This document shows, one piece after another, positions 26,945 to 38,724 of a DNA stretch of 64,000 bases. Each line of letters starts with the position of its first letter. Within the stretch, counting starts at the first letter, position 1. The position numbers and the translations under genes are program-made. The notes under the pieces were generated by a model. The model was not told where the DNA came from. It made no database searches and saw nothing but the letters and a program-made list of their open reading frames with translations. Source of the DNA: Trichinella spiralis (taxonomy: Eukaryota; Nematoda; Enoplea; Trichinellida; Trichinellidae); NCBI GenBank assembly GCA_000181795.3, contig CM012953.1:14428183-14492182 (forward strand), given 5' to 3'.

Positions 26945-28086
26945 ATGGATAATTCGACAATTTCGTTTTTATTTTTTCTCAGCTTAGGTTTGACTGCAGT
27001 CTTGGCAAATATTGTTTTTCTTCTAATTATTTGGTCAATGAAAAGATGTCAAATAACAGACATTACATTTTTAAAAAGTAAGTGAATAAAAAAACAATTT
27101 TAGCTTCGCAAGCATGAAGTAAGCAAATTTAACAGAAAGAAAACAGAATATTTAAATGAATTTTTTAAAATGTATGTTCTGATAATTTTCTGTTAAATTG
27201 TACAATAGATATTTTGCTGTTGTGGAAAAATTTTGTTCATATTTAAATATTTGATGCAATTTCAGTCATTGCAATTGGAAATGAACTGTGTGCTTTGTCA
27301 TCTGTGATTTATCATGTTCGTAAATTAATTATTCAAAAAGTGTTGAAAGAAAAGACCACATTTTCCATCAAATATTGCGCTTTGCAGTCGCCAAATCAGC
27401 TGCTCTTCCTTTTTGGCAACGATTTGACGTTTTACGCCACACTGGCTTTGGCCATGGGGAGGAAAAATTTCATAACTGCGATATTGAACAAATGTAAATT
27501 TTCCACAGATTGCAATTTTTCAAACGTCATTGCGCATTTGATCTATTGCGCAACTCTGGCCAAAATTGGCATCTATTTCATGCACATCTTCAGGCGCCAA
27601 GATACCCACGTGGCGGCCGACTGTGATTTGCACACCATTTTGACGCCCATATATTTCAACTTCATTGTCGGCAAATATTTCATCATGAGCTGCTTCATGG
27701 CTATCATGCAATCTGGCTTCATCAAAAGCAATCGACTTTCCCATGCATGCACAATTACTGAAAAGAAACAATCCAACACTTCATCGAGCAACTACAATTC
27801 CAACATCTGGATTGATATTTTCTTCCTTATAAATGTGATTTTGCTAATTTTCCCTTGGATATTGACCGTTTTCAAGAGCTTCCCATCTATAGCTTACGAC
27901 GTGTCGATCATGCTGATTAATTTCACCTGGAGTTTCACAGCCATCGTTTATCCGACAGTGATCAACACTGAACTCAAAAGCAGCATAATGAAGCGCTTTC
28001 GAAAATTCCTTCACCGTCTATACGGTATTCATTCTGAAAATGAAAATATCCACCTGAGCATCACTCAACTATCATCATCCATTTAG
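26945..28086 (+). CDS. Serpentine (7TM) receptor, nematode chemoreceptor-like
   Basis: Two exons, 26945-27077 and 27266-28086, joined in phase 1 with GTAAGT and TTTCAG signals; 317 aa. Hydropathy read by eye gives seven membrane spans: the first within residues 7-30 (LFFLSLGLTAVLANIVFLLI), the last two within WIDIFFLINVILLIFPW and IMLINFTWSFTAIVYP. A short basic cytoplasmic tail starts near MKRFRKFLHRLY. The IAIGNELCALSS and YP near the last span fit rhodopsin-like nematode sr-type receptors; no classical DRY box was seen, MGRKNF sitting near its place. G-protein signalling at the plasma membrane is inferred. Ligand and subfamily cannot be named. Confidence 0.75.
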
Positions 28087-30033
28087 CGTGACGAATGTTC
28101 TTTTTTGAAAACGACATTAATTTTTGTTTTCTATCTTTTCTATGAAATACATTAAAATTTATATTTATCATATATACAATTTTTGAACATTTCCTGAAAG
28201 TGTAACATTCCTATAAATTCATAAATAAATAAAAATCATAAATTCTATTCATCTTTTGAAATTAATAGCTCAAAGTCAATATTAATTACAAATTCGTATT
28301 TATTTAAACTATTTTATTATGTAAGAAAATTGCTGGAGCAACTCCAATAACTGTACAATTTCAATTCGTATATATATTATACGTATAAATATGTGCGCAT
28401 TTTGTGTTCATATTTGCCAATACCCCTCATATGTCATATAGAGAAAAATGAAAAAATAAATAAACTAGTTTAGTGAATTTTTAAAATTTAAAAATGAAAC
28501 ATTATTTCAAACATTAAGCATTTTTGACCTACATCATATTAGCTATTCTTTTTTTCTAGCGTGAACTACTTTTTCATTTTTTGCAATTCTTGTGAATAAC
28601 AAAAATAAGCGTCATCCTGTTATTCTGCATCGAATAAAAATGTTGTGAAATAAATTTCATTTCATTCATCAATAATTTATCAGCTAATTTTAACTTTTCA
28701 TTACAAAAGATGGAAGTCTTTTTGTGAACTTTAAGCTGTTGATTGAATCAGAATTCATAATCATATTTGACAATTATGCTTTCAAAAATGCAGGTCACGG
28801 TCACCAGAGTTTGCAGGCAGTTTTAATAAAGATAACGCCCAAAAATGCAGATAATTTGAAATGGAAAAATTTGAACAACATTTGTAATGATGTTTAATTT
28901 TTCAGATAATATCATTACCTTGTCAAATGATAAATATTGCGCAAATAGCATCAATTAGTAATATACGTCATTCATACATGCCTACATACATACATACATA
29001 CCTACAAACATACATACATATATATTCGCATTTCATTAAAATAATTTTAATTTTTTTTTCAATTTTACATTATTTAAAGTAAAATTTCATTTAAAAGTAA
29101 TACAATTTTTGAATAAAATTTTCACTTCTGAAAATAAAAATAATTTATTTTATTAATAACTGTTATTGTGCAAATAAAATCTATAATTTAAATAGCTTTC
29201 CCATTTTCAAATTTATTAGCATATTATTTATAAACAGTACTTAAGAAAAGTTGTAAGTTGCTTTATAACTTGGTTTTACAATGAAAAAAGTTTTATTCTT
29301 GATTTCAGTTATTGTATTCGTGCTGATTTCAAAAAATTACAACTTTTAGCATTTAGTAAATTGGTTTCTTTCACCTTTGAATCATAGTATTATTCAAAAT
29401 TTCATATATTCGTATTAAAAATTACTTATTTATTTACAACACGCTTTTAAAATTTATATTTATAATAAAAATTTGTTTAGCAAATTGCCAATTCTTTCAA
29501 TGACATATATTGCTTATGATAAATTCATGTAAGCAATAATTTGAACAAAAGATGTTTATAATAAATACTTCAATAATTTGACTTTTTCTCAAAATGACAA
29601 AGATGTTTACTGCAATTTTCTTTATTAATGTAATTCTGCGAAATAGACCGTCCAAAGAGCATCCAAAGTGCCGGAGGTTAGCAGCAAAATTAGAAATATT
29701 GCTACTGCTTGTATGTTCGTCGCTGATATTTAGTATTAAGTGTGGGAGAGTCTTGCTTTCAAAAGGTTGAAAATTGGGCTTGCCAGCATGGCAACGACGT
29801 GCATTATAAGCCAGATTTTTCATTTTCATAAAATCTGGGCCGTCCATTGCACCAACTGTCCACTTGCCATTGGTCAGTTTGAAGTGCAGCCGTCATCAAC
29901 GTCAGAAACTGGATTGAAGCAGGCATTCAGTTAGCCTTAATTAAAGACGGGACAACCTCCAACAAATGCATCCTGTTGTTATACATAGGACAAAATAACA
30001 CTCATCTCAGGCGTCTATTTACAACGGTCTATA
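28087..30033. other. Gene-poor region with a CATA-type microsatellite
   Basis: AT-rich to about 29630. A microsatellite of TACA/CATA units spans about 28972-29027. The part from 29640 to 29960 is GC-richer, with short open frames on both strands that I could not support as exons. It lies just upstream of the small secreted-protein gene and may be its promoter. Confidence 0.4.
28972..29027. repeat. (CATA)n/(TACA)n microsatellite
   Basis: About 56 bp of CATA/TACA units interrupted twice by C-for-A changes, ending in TATATA. Confidence 0.85.
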
Positions 30034-30472
30034 ATGAAATATCTTCCCCTTTTCACAATTGTTTTAACAATCTGTGCTATTCAAGCGATTAGAAATGAAA
30101 GTAATATCTGCTTTCAAATATCTAAACTATACATGTATATATATATATATGTATGTAGAGTAATTAGTTATAAATTTAAACATTTTCTTCTTTAGAAGCT
30201 GCCAGGCGATTGCGAAATTTTGCTTCAAACATTGTCGTACCTAATACTGCCAATGATCCGTGTGAGAATTTGATTCAAGTTGGAACAGTGCTCATTGAAC
30301 GTGAAAGACGTAGAATAATCAAAAAACTTTTAAAATCATTGGTTAAAGTAAGTTTAAATCAAACAAATCAAAATAAATTATCCAATAACTTTAGAGTGCT
30401 GAACGAAATAAGCGTCGAGGGAACAGAGGAATGCGTACCTGTAATCGCATGCTCAGAATAGTACAAGGCTAA
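30034..30472 (+). CDS. Small secreted basic protein (98 aa), unknown family
   Basis: Three exons: 30034-30100, 30196-30347 and 30395-30472. Phases match and the sum is 297 nt, 98 aa. A signal peptide is clear (MKYLPLFTIVLTICAIQA). The mature part has one Cys in NDPCENL and, after the last intron, one in MRTCNRM, with dense Arg/Lys (ERERRRIIKKLLK, then RNKRRGNRG). The last intron is 47 bp with a perfect GTAAGT donor and TTTAG acceptor. If it is kept, the frame stays open through it and ends at 30461 with a different, acidic tail, so two C-termini are possible. I recognise no family; an effector, antimicrobial or hormone-like peptide are all open. Confidence 0.65.
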
Positions 30473-32426
30473 TAATTATATACTTTCTTTCATTGTATGA
30501 TTTATTGATAACATTAAGAAATCTCATCTTCTAACAATTTACTTTGTTTTCTTTTCAAATTCATCATTTTCATGAATTGTAATTTTGACATTTTTACAAT
30601 TAAAAAGTCATTCATGGTAGAGTGCAAAATTTGAATATAGTTCCAACAGCACGTAATAAATGAATATAGTTTTGTTTCTTTAATTTGTGATACATGTGCA
30701 TATTATGAAGAAGTTTCTGTCTATTTTTTTGGTAGAAAAATACAATTCAACATACTATTAGTGTTTTTTATTGATTCGCATTAAATACAAATTGAATTGT
30801 TTGAAAAAAAGTTTCAACTTTCTTGACAAAAACTTTTCAGAATTAACAATATTTGTTATAATTTTAAATAAATTACATTAATGCATAATGGAAGCTTACA
30901 TGTTGTTAATAGACATTATTTTAGATTTTATTAAAAATAATTTACTTAAATAACTTTAAAATATGAAGTTGTGAAATACTGGGATGGTATAAATTTCTTC
31001 TAAATGACTCCAATGGTTACTTCTAACTTGAACTTGTATAAGGCAATGTTATGATTTCTTCAGTAAAACAACTTTAATTTATTATAATAATATTTAAATT
31101 CGACCTATTCTATTAAAAATTTGATGAATAGACAACATTTCAAAATTAACTGAAATTTTAACACGTCATTTATGTAAATGACAGGTACATGACAATGACA
31201 CTTGTCTTTATTTTTGTTAAATACATTCTGACCAATTAATGATCAAGAACAAGCAAAGCACTTTGTGAAACTTAAAATTACATTTCTCTTGCTTCTCTCA
31301 AAAATTTACAAAGATCTGCTAAAACGAGATCTAATTATAATGAATACGCAAATTTATTCTGAAAAATCACAATTTTCAAACAAATCTGGTGAACATGTTT
31401 TAATAAATGAAATGCGCCCATGAATAAAATGATGCATTATGTAAACCGTATAAATTAAAAACATATATATAAATCAATTACAATATTAAGTTTCATTCAT
31501 TCTTTTCTTTTGTCATTTTATTCTTTGAATTATCCAACAGTTTCACACCAAATAAATACCACACCATAACGAAATCAAAAACATTCACAAGTGCTAAACA
31601 TTCTCATTCCTAACCTTTTATTGTAGGTAGAAATATGCACAAAAAGAAACGTTTAAATACAACTTCATACGTAACTCATTTCCACATTTAATTGTCATGC
31701 TTTATTCTGTTACACCATTTTCCCAGAAAAGTGTTTAACAAAATCACCTGACAACAATGGCTAGTAAAATTCGTGAATATCACTTTTCACAAATAATTCT
31801 CGACTTTGAAATAATATTACACAATTGACTAACATATAAAATATTAACACACTCATCACTCTTCAAAATGTGCTTGGTGTGATAATAAATGTACAATACA
31901 AATGTTTAAATATTAACTGCATTACTTATATTGCATTCTTTTAAATTTTGCAAAAAATAGGGAAAATAACATGCTTGATAAGAATTTCTTGATTATAATA
32001 AAGGCAGGCATTGAAATAAAAGCAAGCATGCTTTTTCAAATTGTTTCACAAGTCACAACTAATTACTACATGGTTCAACTTTTAAAATTAAGAGGTTCAT
32101 CATACTGTAACTCACTGTATCACTAATCAGTATACTGTATTACGAATAAAATTATTTACGTTTTGTATGCGGATATTGATATGATATTGAAATACGGATT
32201 TTTTTAATTTATAAATTATTTACTGTGGAAAATTTTTAATTCTTAATTAAATTATTGAACGTGATTTCTTTTATTTTGTAACAGTTGGCGTCATTGTTGA
32301 TTGTCATATTTTTGTATCAGAATTTTAAGTGTACTGTGAAATGCATTGAAAACACTACTTTTCACTTTAATAAATATATGATTGTTATAACTATTATATG
32401 TTTAGAATTCAGTCTTACAATTCGCA
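30473..32426. other. Noncoding, AT-rich
   Basis: No exon supported. A good acceptor (ATTTTGTAACAG) at about 32284 precedes the carboxypeptidase start and may be a spliced-leader or 5'-UTR splice site. Confidence 0.45.
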
Positions 32427-35162
32427 ATGAAAGCCATGTTCATGTTCTTGGTACTTCTGATTTTTAATAATATTCTGGCCTCAGCTGGTGGGTGTTCTTA
32501 CAATGAATCTTGGTTTGAAAATATGCCAGTTGATCATTTTTCCTTCGAAAACTCTGACACATTTCGCCTTCGCTATCTCATAAATACCGAAAATTGGAAT
32601 TCTGATGGAGGTCCAATATTTTTCTACTGCGGAAATGAAGGTTCCGTAGAAGGCTTTGCCGAGAATACGGTAAACGTGCTCTGTAACTGTTTATTATGAT
32701 TAATTACTCTGAAAATTAGAAATTAAAGCACACAACAGTATTAATGAGCTGAACAATTGGCGTGCTTGTGTGAAGTTTTCGACAGTATTTTATTTAAATC
32801 CAGCTTTATTGCTAATTTGAAAATTATTTTTGAAATCTCATTTAATTGTATTTTCTTAACCTCAGTAATAGCATTAAGATTGAAATGAACGACATTTTCT
32901 TAAGATTTTAGTATTAGGCGACTCCGACTAAACAGTTTTAAAGTGCGCTTGAACTGAAGATTCAGAATATTTAAATTATTTGAGAACATTTATTTAATTC
33001 CATTTAATGTTTTTACGTAATGCCTTCGGCGTCCATTTTATCTTTTTTATTTAGCCAACCAATAAAACTTATAATATGCATTTTTAGTTTTCATATTATG
33101 ATGTAATATATTACTTAAAATTTTATATTTGTAAGAATTCTATAATGTATAATTATATTCTGTAATAATTTATTTGAGGAATTTGATAAGTTTTATGATT
33201 ATACTTTCAGTATATACGTCTGAAAAGATAGATGCATCATTTATGATATGTTGAATATTTATCAGTTTGATTTATTTAGGGTTTTATGTGGGAAAATGCA
33301 AAGGATTTTGGAGCTATGGTTGTTTTTGCGGAACATCGATATTATGGCAAATCGTTGCCTTTTGGTAATGAATCGTCATCTAATTTGGGCAAACTGAACT
33401 CGGAGCAAGCTATGGCAGATTATGCAGTTTTGATTAATTGGTTGAAAACGAACATTACTGGCGCTAAAAGCAGTGCCGTAATAGCATTCGGAGGCTCTTA
33501 TGGCGGGATGTTGGCTGCTTGGATGCGCACAAAATATCCGCATCTCGTGGATGGGTAAATGTTTGTTTTTCGATGATCAGATGGAGAATTATTGAAATTA
33601 TGTATTTCCAGTGCAATAGCAGCTTCTGCTCCAGTTGCTCAGTTTTCTGGAATGACCGTTTGTTCATCGTTCAGCGATATCACAACGGAAGTATATCGAA
33701 ATGCCAGTCCATCTTGTGCATTATCCATCAAACGTTCATGGCCTATTATTCGTAAATGGGGGAAAACAGGTAGAATTTTCATTTTTTTAAAGCTATTTAT
33801 TTTTTTTCTTCTCTTTGGTTGTGGGAATTTGTTTATTTTCAATTCTTTGCTTGCTCAGCGGAAGGACGACTAGATCTTGCTAAAATGTTTCGACTGTGCA
33901 ATGAAACTCAGTTTACTAGCAAGAAAAATGTGACTCAGTTGGTGAATTGGCTGACGGATATTTATGGTACATTGGCCATGGTGAATTATCCATACGCGAC
34001 TGAATTTTTGAAACCTGTGCCAGCCTGGCCAGTGAAGGCAAGCGACGAAGATTCTGTTTGCACTGTTGTTGTTGGCTTGTTTTTCTTTCTGATCATTCAT
34101 CCACGTGCATGTATTTGCAAAAGGATATGTGTTTCTTTTAATTTTTTTTTAATTTTCAACAAAAATATTGTAAATGCCGAATGCGAGAAAATCACTTCGA
34201 TTGGAAAATATTTTGGTTATGCTTTCAAGCAACCAGAAAAGCCTAACTAACTGATATGTTGCTACAGTATGAAGAAAATGTCTAACGCTTGAACACATTT
34301 AAATAATTGCTGCGTGCAGATTGCCAATTTGTTTGTTTGCATGTTTTGGTTTTGCGCAGTGTAATATTCATTTGTTTACAGGTAGCGTGTCAATTTTTGA
34401 ATGATACTGAAGTTGGCGAAACTGAATTGCTGCACCGAATTTACTCGACAATTTCAATTTACACCAATTTTACTGGAAAAAAGCCTTGCAATTTATTGGA
34501 AAATGATTACGGTGATTCAGTGGACGGAAAATTGTGGGATTATCAGGTTGGTGTAAATTGTGATATGCATTTTTGATTATAAATTTTGTTCAGGCTTGCA
34601 CGGAAATGGTAATGCCAATGTGCAATACAAAAGATAGCATGTTTGAGCAGTCGGATTGGAATTTAACCGAATTTTCTGACGAATGTTTCGAGAAATTTAA
34701 AGTGAGACCAAGACCCGATTGGGCTATTATTAATTATGGAGGAAGAAAATTGGAAAGTGCAACCAATGTTGTATTTAGGTGAGATTTTCCTTTTTTTAAA
34801 TCAGGATATACTTGTATGTAGAGTGTTATTTTAATAATTTTTCAACATACTGAAATAGATGTGTAAATTTTTTTTTTAATTTTGAAATTGTAAGTTGAGA
34901 ATTTTTCAGCAATGGCTGGTTGGATCCATGGCGTGGAGGTGGTATAGTGAATTCACATTTTCGTGGTGTGGCTGCTTTGATAGTCGAAGATGGAGCGCAT
35001 CATTACGATTTGCGCGGTAGTAATTCTGCAGATACCGCTTCTGTGCAGACAGTGCGTTTACTTGAACTTGGTTTCATGAGGAAATGGATAAAAAATAGTT
35101 CATTACGCCAAAATCGGCCTTTTTACTATAGGAAAGGAAATGCGGAACAGGTGAATTATTAA
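32427..35162 (+). CDS. Lysosomal Pro-X carboxypeptidase-like serine peptidase (S28)
   Basis: S28-family peptidase that removes a residue after a penultimate proline; PRCP acts in lysosomes or is secreted. Seven exons: 32427-32669, 33280-33554, 33612-33769, 33859-34037, 34382-34546, 34594-34778 and 34910-35162; 485 aa. Signal peptide: KAMFMFLVLLIFNNILASA. The triad is S154 in GGSYGGMLAAW, D407 in NGWLDPWRGGG, and H432/H433 in DGAHHYDLR. Other family blocks are FFYCGNEG, EHRYYGKSLPFG, PAWPVKVACQ, ACTEMVMPMC and RPRPDWAI. The fourth intron has a GC donor (AAG then GCAAGC). The last exon can end at 35162 or splice at CAG/GTGAAT to an acceptor at 35245, giving NFR and a stop at 35257. Several N-glycosylation sites are present. 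Confidence 0.93.
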
Positions 35163-35504
35163 TTTTGATATTATTTTGCAATTTTCATTGATAAAATTTT
35201 TTTGTATCTGTATTAATTTTGTTCGATGGTTTGTTTTCTTTTTAGAATTTTCGATGAAATAGAAGAAGAAGAAAATTTTGATAGAATTGTGATGTTAGTG
35301 TAATAGTATCTTTTTTTCCATTAAATAAATGCACGCTAGTGTTTATCGATGTTATTAAAATTGTAAAAGCGCGTTCTTCTCCTTTGTGAATACTGCACTG
35401 ATCAGTATGAATCTAACCGGAGATACTTTGTTTGAATTTATTGTGAAAAAATTTTTTCTTATAATTTGTATTTTGTCATATTTTAATATCAAAAGGAGTA
35501 GTAG

Positions 35505-36420
35505 ATGAGTAGAAATTGTCCACCTGGCTGGAATGATCCTCCACCGACAATTCCAATTTCTTCTAATCTGACGAAATTTGGTAGTGCTCGTGAATTATTA
35601 CGGCAACGTGTGGTGCATCCAATTGAACATGCATATCCTTTATCGTGTGGTAAATTGAACTTTTCTTCATCTTTTCATTTATTGTTTTGAAGAAATGTGA
35701 AAATTATTATACGATTATTATATTTAGCTTCCAACAGTAGCACTTTCAATACTGAACCAAGTTCATCGTCTGAATTGAATAGGTTACCGCCAATGGTTTC
35801 CAATAAATCAACAGTACCGACGACAATTTTTAGTCACGATGATGATCCATCCGGTGATGTGGATATCCATACCCAACAACAGCAGAATAGCGTCGAATTT
35901 ACTGATGAAGAACTGTTGAGCAAGCTGAGCATCTGTTTGGAAAAATGTTCTAATATTCCAGTATATTTCATTTTTTTTATTTTGAATATTATTTTACCTG
36001 TTGTGGTTATATTTTGCTTTAAATTTTAGTCTCTTAGCAGGGAAAACATCATCAAGAGGATTCAACTGTTGAAAGAAGCATTGGGAATGTCGATCTCCTC
36101 GGATTGCAGAATGAAATTAAATCAGCTTGTCGATTGTAAATTATACTTTTAATAATTAATGAATACTTATGATAATTAATAAAAGCCACAATACCTTTGG
36201 TATTTTTTTTCAGATTTGTCTAACGAAAGATACAAAAAAGCATATGAACTACATTCTGCCATGATGTTATATCATTTTGAAGAAGTAACTGTTTTTGAGT
36301 ATATTAAAAAAGCGAAATGCTTCATTTTATTTTTCAATTTTCCCCCTCTTCCAGGTACACACATGGATGGTGGGTGTTAAAGCTTTGATATTGGAATGTT
36401 TGAAAGAGAAACAGTGCTGA
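35505..36420 (+). CDS. SRA1: Steroid receptor RNA activator protein (SRA1)
   Basis: Orthologue of the SRA1 protein, a nuclear coregulator with a Sec31-like helical C-terminal domain. Five exons: 35505-35649, 35728-35960, 36030-36135, 36214-36284 and 36355-36420; 621 nt, 206 aa. The N-terminus has the conserved PPGWNDPPP block. A Ser/Pro-rich linker follows. The C-terminal domain starts near DEELLSKLSICLEKC and runs through ENIIKRIQLLKEAL, the AYELHSAMMLYHFEEV helix and the signature WMVGVKALI just before the end. The match covers both ends of the family, so the identification is firm. It starts 342 bp after the carboxypeptidase stop on the same strand. Confidence 0.9.
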
Positions 36421-36901
36421 ACGTCTGTCTGTCTATACTGTCTGCCTGATTGCCTTTTTTAGGCAAATTCAGAATGACAATAAATGAATAAACAAATATA
36501 TACATTTATATATTTTAATATGGAAAGGGAAAACTTTTTAAGTGAAAATTGAGACGTCCATTTTTATTTTAATGGTGACTCAGTTGTTCAGTTTCTGTTT
36601 GTTGTTTTTGTAATGTTTTGGTTATTATTGTTATGGAAATATGATTTTTATCATTCTGTAATATATTAAAAAGGAATTAAATAATTGTACAATAAATATT
36701 TTTATCATTGATTGTATTTTCTGTGCATGTGCTGTGATGTGATCATTCATAAATACCCATATTGTTTACTATTTAGTATGAAATGTAAAATTTTCAGTTT
36801 GATTTATGATTGCATTTCTTTAAATTGAATATGGAAATTATTGTTATTCTTTTTTAACCAAATTGTAGAATTTTCAATAGATCAAGTGAAGTTGTATTTT
36901 G

Positions 36902-37469
36902 ATGCGTTGGAGTTTTGTTTTGTTTCGTGAAAGTAAGAACATTGTGGATCAGTATAAATTTTGGCAAGTTGTGAAATCACCAGGTTCGAGCAAATCTAAG
37001 CAGTTTGGGTATGTTTGTTTGGTTTACACATATATGCAATACAGTATACACAACTTTTCAGAAAGCGTAAAATTCATCACACGGTTCGTCTACGTCATAT
37101 AAACACGTTGAAAGTGCAATTGGATGCAGAGTATGAAGTGATGAAATGTTTAGCTTCACCTTATCTTAGCAAGGTAGGTGATTGGATTTTGTTGAAATTA
37201 AATAGTACTGATTAAAAAATTATATTTGATTACAAATGAATTTTAAGGAAGAAGAAGAAGCTTGGCATTTAGAATACGGCACAACTGATCAACAGCGGGC
37301 CAAGTTCGAAGAAGAAGAAAAGCAAAAACGCATGCCGGGCGTGGCGAAGCGGGTAACCGGCGTGGTGAAGGTTGACCGTATGAAGGGAAATATTGGCAAT
37401 TTACTCCACTCACCTCGTACTGTGGAACATCATTTGCATCACCTTACTTCACTGGATCGTTTTGAATAA
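36902..37469 (+). CDS. Hypothetical basic, charged protein (146 aa)
   Basis: Three exons: 36902-37008, 37062-37173 and 37248-37469. Phases fit; 441 nt, 146 aa. The N-terminal half is basic with aromatics (DQYKFWQVVKSPGSSKSKQF, then KRKIHHTVRLRHINTLK). The C-terminal half has an acidic patch EEEEAW, a charged helix QRAKFEEEEKQKRM and a His-rich end (VEHHLHHLTS). I do not recognise the family. The basic N-terminus and its position 94 bp before the mitochondrial methyltransferase gene make a mitochondrial or ribosome-linked role conceivable, which is only a guess. An additional 5' exon cannot be excluded. Confidence 0.65.
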
Positions 37470-37563
37470 GCGAACAGCAACAGCATCAACAAACATTCAA
37501 ATTCTATTTATTTATTTATTTATTGTATATGGTTATGGTTGTTGTTGTTTTTTTAATCTGACG

Positions 37564-38253
37564 ATGTATTGGTTCAGTTATTTTCACCGCAGAGCTAGCA
37601 GTTCGTCAAAACAGTGGATTGCACGTCATCTGCGTGATCCGTACGTAGTTAGATGTCGAAGTGAGAATTATCGTTGCCGAAGCGCGTTCAAGCTTTTGGA
37701 AATTGACGACCGTTTCCAAATTCTCAAACCTGGCATGCTGGTTTTGGACTTGGGTTCGTCGCCTGGCAGCTGGTCACAAGTGTTATCCAGACGTGTCAAC
37801 TCTGTCAAGCTTGGTTCCAAGCCATTTGGAAAAGTGTTTGCCGTCGACAGACAGCCCATGGAACCGTTGGACGGTGTCACCTGGCTCGGACCTTTGGATC
37901 TCAGTGTTGGTGATTCGGTCGACGTTCTGTTGCAGCGGCGTCGGCGTTTGATTGATGGAGGTGAGCCGTTGGATGCGGTGGTCAGCGACATGGCACCGAA
38001 TGCCACTGGCTGCGCTTCGGTCGATCACGAACGAATCGTTCAGCTCGGCTTCTTGAGCTTGTCAATAGCGATTCGTTGTCTCAAGTTGTCCGACCGCAGC
38101 TTCTTCTTATGCAAACTTTGGCAAGGTGTTGAACAGTGGCATTTTGCCGACGAAATCAAACGCCATTTTGGAAATTTCAAAATTGTCAAACCAACTGCCA
38201 GTCGTAAAGAATCTGCAGAACTGTACTTTTTGGCCAGACAATTTAAAGGGTGA
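37564..38253 (+). CDS. MRM2: Mitochondrial rRNA 2'-O-methyltransferase (MRM2/FtsJ type)
   Basis: RrmJ/FtsJ-fold methyltransferase that 2'-O-methylates a uridine in the large mitochondrial rRNA. Single exon, 229 aa, ATG at 37564. SAM site: VLDLGSSPGSWSQV. The catalytic tetrad is complete: K43 in SAFKLLEI, D142 in VSDMAPNATG, K184 in FLCKLWQG and E219 in SAELYFLA. QWIARHLRDPYVVR near the N-terminus is typical of the family, and the preceding residues (FSYFHRRASSSSKQ) look like a mitochondrial targeting signal. It begins only 94 bp after the preceding same-strand gene. No introns, and richer in GC than its neighbours. Confidence 0.93.
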   Translation: MYWFSYFHRRASSSSKQWIARHLRDPYVVRCRSENYRCRSAFKLLEIDDRFQILKPGMLVLDLGSSPGSWSQVLSRRVNSVKLGSKPFGKVFAVDRQPMEPLDGVTWLGPLDLSVGDSVDVLLQRRRRLIDGGEPLDAVVSDMAPNATGCASVDHERIVQLGFLSLSIAIRCLKLSDRSFFLCKLWQGVEQWHFADEIKRHFGNFKIVKPTASRKESAELYFLARQFKG

Positions 38254-38724
38254 TTTTTTTTGTTCGAATAAAATCAAAATTTCACTTATTCATTCATATT
38301 TTGAAAATAACGTTAACCACTGAATGATGTACGAAAAAAATGAATTTGCGAAAAAAAAGACAAACAGGAAGTGGAATTTGGAACACATGCCGCCATTATT
38401 GTACGCCTGTAACTAACTGATTGATTAATTTCACCAACAGATATATATATATATATATGACAAATTTTATCAAGCAAATTTTTTTTCATAATTTGCAATA
38501 ATGTAATAATATAAAAGCAACAAAACGATGTAAAATCAAGTAATAAAAAAGATAAATTAATCATCATTTTTCAAAAGAAATATCAGATATCTTCCAATAG
38601 AATAAAAAAATCTCTTTAGAAAACAAATTTATTTATTTTTTATTCGCAACATAGTAACGCATTTAAAAAATAATACAATTCTTAAGATTAGATCATATTA
38701 TTGAAGAACAAAAAAAAGCGTGAT
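38254..38724. other. Convergent 3' flanks with an (AT)n run
   Basis: AT-rich DNA between MRM2 (plus) and the small myristoylated-protein gene (minus). It contains an uninterrupted AT dinucleotide run at 38441-38458. No exon seen. Confidence 0.5.

Noticed and set aside
27520-27791. Minus-strand ORFs opposite the serpentine receptor
   Set aside because: They lie entirely inside a well-supported receptor exon in shadow frames.
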